Source: Didymodactylos carnosus (taxonomy: Eukaryota; Rotifera; Eurotatoria; Philodinida; Philodinidae). From it: DNA of 20,023 bases. A model generated the notes under the pieces. That model was not told the origin of the DNA, did no database searches, and was given only the letters and a program-made list of their open reading frames with translations. Shown one piece after another: positions 18,701-20,023 of this stretch. Position 1 is the stretch's first letter. Each line of letters begins with the position of its first letter. Made by a program: the position numbers and the translations under genes. The DNA is taken from assembly GCA_905250885.1 (NCBI GenBank), contig CAJNOQ010003518.1, positions 1-20,023 of the forward strand, given 5' to 3'.

Positions 18701-19177
18701 CATAAAACAAATGAAAAAACACGCAGTCATTTCGACTTAAATTAACTTTAATGCTTACAATTGATTTAGCAAATGTACTAATTCATTATTTATTCACATC
18801 CGAGATTGGAACAAATAATGATCATAAATATTTGCTGAAACACAACAGTTGTAAAACAAGATTAAATTCGTTTTTTCTGTTTTATTGTTTCCTATCGAGT
18901 CATGTAACTGCTCAATTCTTATTTATTATTACTGTCTTTTGATAGTTCAGATTCATCTGTTAATAAGGCATCTGTAAGGTATTCAAATGAAACACTTTTA
19001 TCAATAATTTAGTTATTTTATTATTATTAACAATTACAAGACTGACACGCACCGTTTAGAATTGTACTGACTTTTATGTTTGAGTATGGATGACGATTCT
19101 ATATAATAAAACATTCACGGGGTCAAACTTGCAAACTTTGATGTGGATTTAGAAGTGGAACTCAAGATCATCGCCAA
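15769..19177. other. Unassigned AT-rich region, 3.4 kb
   Basis: No gene recognised. Short open frames (such as 16481-16663 minus, 17032-17232 plus, 17981-18184 plus, 18751-18942 plus) give peptides with no known motif and mostly reflect base composition. Local features: TTCCGAA-type repeats near 15866-15925, a B-box-like sequence on the minus strand near 15960-15985, and a 7-bp hairpin (GATGAGC / GCTCATC) at 17077-17100. Nothing else supported. Confidence 0.45.
15955..16016 (-). repeat. Possible tRNA-like / SINE promoter remnant
   Basis: Read on the minus strand, GAGACTCAGCATG is followed about 40 bases later by AGAGTTCGACTCC, an A-box-like then B-box-like pair with tRNA-like spacing. Stems of a tRNA do not form. 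Weak, and could be coincidence. Confidence 0.25.
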
Positions 19178-19525
19178 TCAAAACAAAGCAGCATAATTGT
19201 ATAAAGTGTTGATTATCCTTCGAGCGCAAACAGCTTTTTCACTATGGTATAATCCGAATGATTGTATCGATGTATATAACTCATTCCATGGTTGAAACAG
19301 ACGCGGTGATGTGTCCTTCATATCATAAAGAAGACTTTTACCTGTAATCGAGTTATTAATACGAGATTTGTCCAATTCAATTTCCAATAGTTTCTCAATG
19401 ATCATGCATGAAGAAAAAATGAGATCTATTGTTGTATTTACGCCATCCGTACATACGACTTGAGCATTAGTAACTTGATGCTCAATAGCAGGGAATAATA
19501 TTGTAAATAAATATGCAGGAGGTAG
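19178..19525 (-). pseudogene. Unrecognised gene remnant, 3' part
   Basis: Open minus-strand frame of about 115 codons, preceded by a possible acceptor (ACTAG at 19526-19530) and ended by TGA at 19178. It reads LFPAIEHQVTNAQVVCTDGV, DLIFSSCMIIEKLLEIELDK, DMKDTSPRLF, ELYTSIQSFGLYHSEKAVCA and RRIINTLYNYAALF. Composition is balanced and protein-like, unlike the chance frames elsewhere in this window. The family is not recognised. It most likely belongs with the upstream fragment at 19564-19832, from which it is separated by a frame change. Confidence 0.5.
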
Positions 19526-19563
19526 CTAGTACGTACCGCATACATTCTAGATGTATGCATCTA

Positions 19564-19832
19564 TCAGAAATTATGCCAAAGTTTATTCATAACACTGTCA
19601 ACGAAATATTTGTTGCATTTCCAAGTAGCACTGACAACAGACTGTATCCACTCACATCAATCCCGTATTTCATCAGTAATCTTCGTCAGTAGATGATAGT
19701 TTCGTTTTTAACGACGATAGTCTATAGGATGAAACGTTAGATCATTTCACAATTGGTCGTTTGATTGTTCATTTATCTCTACTCCAGTGAACTGATGATT
19801 CTTATCATAGTACATGGACTGGTGAAAAATTG
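19564..19832 (-). pseudogene. Unrecognised gene remnant, 5' part with stop codons
   Basis: Begins after a good minus-strand acceptor (pyrimidine tract then AAACAG, ending at 19833). One frame reads protein-like sequence: FHQSMYYDKNHQFTGVEINE, then QSNDQL, stop, NDLTFHPIDYRR, stop, KRNYHLLTKITDEIRD, stop, CEWIQSVVSATWKCNKYF and VDSVMNKLWHNF. The stops are TGA at 19747-19749, TAA at 19708-19710 and TGA at 19657-19659. TGA-TAG ends the frame at 19561-19566. The even spread of Trp, Cys, His and charged residues argues for a real former exon. No family recognised. Confidence 0.5.
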
Positions 19833-20023
19833 CTGTTTAAAAAAAGTATTTTTATTTTTAAGTGCACTTTGCGACCAATGCACAGTGGGCAATTTTGCCT
19901 AGGCAAGTGGACATTGGATTTTAAAGCGCTGGAAAGATCTCTCAGATATGTTTTTGTAGGTTTTCGAGTGTGCTCTTTCTAATGGAGTCACTGACAAAGT
20001 TCAAAATTCATGTTTTAAGGGTT
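19833..20023. other. Unassigned window edge
   Basis: If the remnant at 19178-19832 is a gene fossil, this would be its upstream intron or flank on the minus strand. TTGCCTAGGCAA near 19894-19905 is a short palindrome. Nothing else seen. Confidence 0.35.

Overview
The window looks like AT-rich nuclear DNA of an animal. The evidence is the set of broken genes: a TRAF-type MATH domain, several pieces of a Rel/NF-kappaB homology domain (RHD), and very short GT-AG introns of about 57-65 bp. Short introns, degenerate gene copies and palindromic rearrangement would suit a bdelloid rotifer or similar small invertebrate, but that is inference. No complete gene was found. Most of the window is repeats, mobile-element remnants, gene fossils and unassigned AT-rich DNA.

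Layout. (1) 1-4545: a satellite array of about 20-22 bp sub-repeats in higher-order units near 144, 121 and 104 bp. It changes orientation several times and is interrupted at 2168-2345 by a foreign insert with a decayed hammerhead-ribozyme-like core. (2) 4546-8950: mostly unassigned DNA with two long palindromic elements (5541-5763 and about 6330-6605) and, at 7850-8274 on the minus strand, a broken TRAF/MATH gene. (3) 8950-10700: degraded modules of one dispersed repeat family around a 510-bp DNA transposon with matching termini (9499-10008). (4) 11900-15770: RHD fragments. A 340-bp segment holding two exon parts, one whole exon and two introns occurs twice in opposite orientation, base-for-base identical as far as I can read (12083-12422 and 14918-15257). 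The minus copy continues as an RHD-like gene end. Directly behind it, on the plus strand, lies a different RHD piece running into the IPT dimerisation domain (15362-15768). Between the two arms lie CGTTTRAACG-rich repeats, a tRNA-like sequence and a second small TRAF/MATH fragment. (5) 15769-20023: mostly unassigned, with an unrecognised, stop-riddled minus-strand gene remnant at 19178-19832.

TRAF proteins act upstream of Rel/NF-kappaB in animal innate-immune signalling, so fossils of both families in one window are notable. Nothing here shows that any of these fragments is expressed or functional. All family calls are by eye and no database search was possible.
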